A stretch of DNA of 5,536 nt, taken from the NCBI GenBank assembly GCA_965365655.1, contig CBDUCN010000334.1:1-5536 (forward strand). The letters are read 5' to 3'. The notes below the pieces were generated by a model, which saw nothing but the letters and a program-made list of their open reading frames with translations, was not told the DNA's origin and searched no databases. Positions 5,047 to 5,536 of this stretch are shown here, in pieces (position 1 is the first letter of the stretch; the number at the start of each line of letters is the position of its first letter). The translations under genes and the position numbers were made by a program. This DNA comes from JBFHNV01 sp965365655. Lineage in GTDB: Bacteria > Pseudomonadota > Gammaproteobacteria > HK1.

Positions 5047-5536
5047 ACGAACTCCCGCTCGCGCAGGCGCCGCGCCGCCTCGGCGCGCGGATTCTCGCCC
5101 GGGCGCGGCGCAGCACCGCGCAGATCGTGATCTGGCTGCTGTGGGCAATCGGCGTCGCGGTGGTCGGGTTCTTCGCGCTGCGCGCCGGGCGCACGCTCGG
5201 AGAGCCCGCCGAGATCACGGGCTATTCGCTGTTCGCGGTGATGCTGCTGCTCGCGCTGTTCAACGTGCGCAAGAAGCTGTCCATGGTGCCGCTGGTGCGC
5301 GCGCGCTGGTGGACCACGCTGCACCTGTCGGGCGGCTTCGCCGCGTACGCCCTCTACGTGCTGCACGCCGGCGTCGCGTGGCCGACGGGTCTCTACGAGC
5401 AGGCGCTGTTGCTGCTGTTCTACGGCGTCACGCTCAGCGGCCTCCTCGGCTGGTTCATCGAGACCGTCACGCCGGCGCGGCTGACCCAGACCGGCATCGA
5501 GGTGATCTGGGAGCGCATCCCGTCGGAGCTGGCGCG
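5028..5536 (+). CDS. Polytopic membrane protein, probable b-heme subunit (3' end outside window)
   Basis: The frame is open for 169 codons from GTG 5028 to the window edge, so the C-terminus is missing. After a basic N-terminus (Arg16, 17, 21, 25, 27, 28) come four hydrophobic helices at about 31-51, 64-80, 96-117 and 123-145, with basic residues (RKK 81-83, RAR 91-93) between helices 2 and 3. Helix 3 carries His99 and His113 separated by 13 residues. This H-x13-H spacing on one helix is the pattern by which ferric reductase/NADPH oxidase-type proteins begin ligating two stacked b hemes; the second His pair would have to lie beyond the window. Overlap with the FeS gene makes it the natural membrane partner of that protein, passing electrons between cytoplasmic clusters and the periplasmic cytochrome. 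Other b-type membrane anchors (b561-like, DmsC/NarI-like) are possible. Direction of electron flow is not visible. Confidence 0.8.
   Translation, partial: MASAELNELPLAQAPRRLGARILARARRSTAQIVIWLLWAIGVAVVGFFALRAGRTLGEPAEITGYSLFAVMLLLALFNVRKKLSMVPLVRARWWTTLHLSGGFAAYALYVLHAGVAWPTGLYEQALLLLFYGVTLSGLLGWFIETVTPARLTQTGIEVIWERIPSELA

Noticed and set aside
2986..5148. Minus-strand open frame of 720 codons
   Set aside because: Antisense to the CNB-FeS gene and the cytochrome end; product is Arg/Ala/His-rich with no motif, while the plus frame has 16 ordered Cys and CNB signatures.

Overview
The window is very GC-rich, as are its third codon positions. It comes from a Gram-negative bacterium: three products carry a Sec-type signal peptide or transmembrane helices, and one is a periplasmic c-type multiheme cytochrome. 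A respiratory proteobacterium is the likeliest source, but the sequence does not fix the taxon. Two transcription units diverge from a roughly 300-bp intergenic region. The two genes that run off the ends of the window are both real.

Left arm (minus strand, 2028 to 1, C-terminus outside the window): one long membrane protein. In order it has a signal peptide, a periplasmic von Willebrand factor A (VWA) domain with an intact metal site, a long Pro/Ala linker with short repeats, one transmembrane helix, a cytoplasmic forkhead-associated (FHA) domain, and a disordered acidic tail. The tail carries five Thr-Val/Leu-Met motifs, three of them inside near-identical 69-bp tandem repeats cut by the window edge. 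The layout suggests a transmembrane signalling or scaffold protein linked to Ser/Thr phosphorylation.

Centre (2029-2327): divergent regulatory region with two copies of an imperfect palindrome, GTTCCGCCCGGA(A/G)C. No strong sigma-70 or sigma-54 promoter stands out.

Right arm (plus strand): (1) a secreted tetraheme cytochrome c of the c554-like type; (2) after a strong 15-bp hairpin, a cytoplasmic fusion of two cyclic-nucleotide-binding (CNB) domains to a four-cluster [4Fe-4S] ferredoxin module; (3) overlapping its end by 19 bp, the start of a polytopic membrane protein with a His-x13-His pair in one helix, a pattern used for b-heme ligation in ferric reductase/NADPH oxidase-type proteins. 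Together these look like an electron-transfer chain crossing the membrane: cytoplasmic FeS protein, membrane b-type subunit, periplasmic tetraheme cytochrome. The CNB domains could let a cyclic nucleotide gate it. Redox direction, partners and substrate cannot be read from the window.

The most unusual items are the CNB/4x[4Fe-4S] fusion in this setting and the FHA protein with a repeated candidate phosphothreonine tail.
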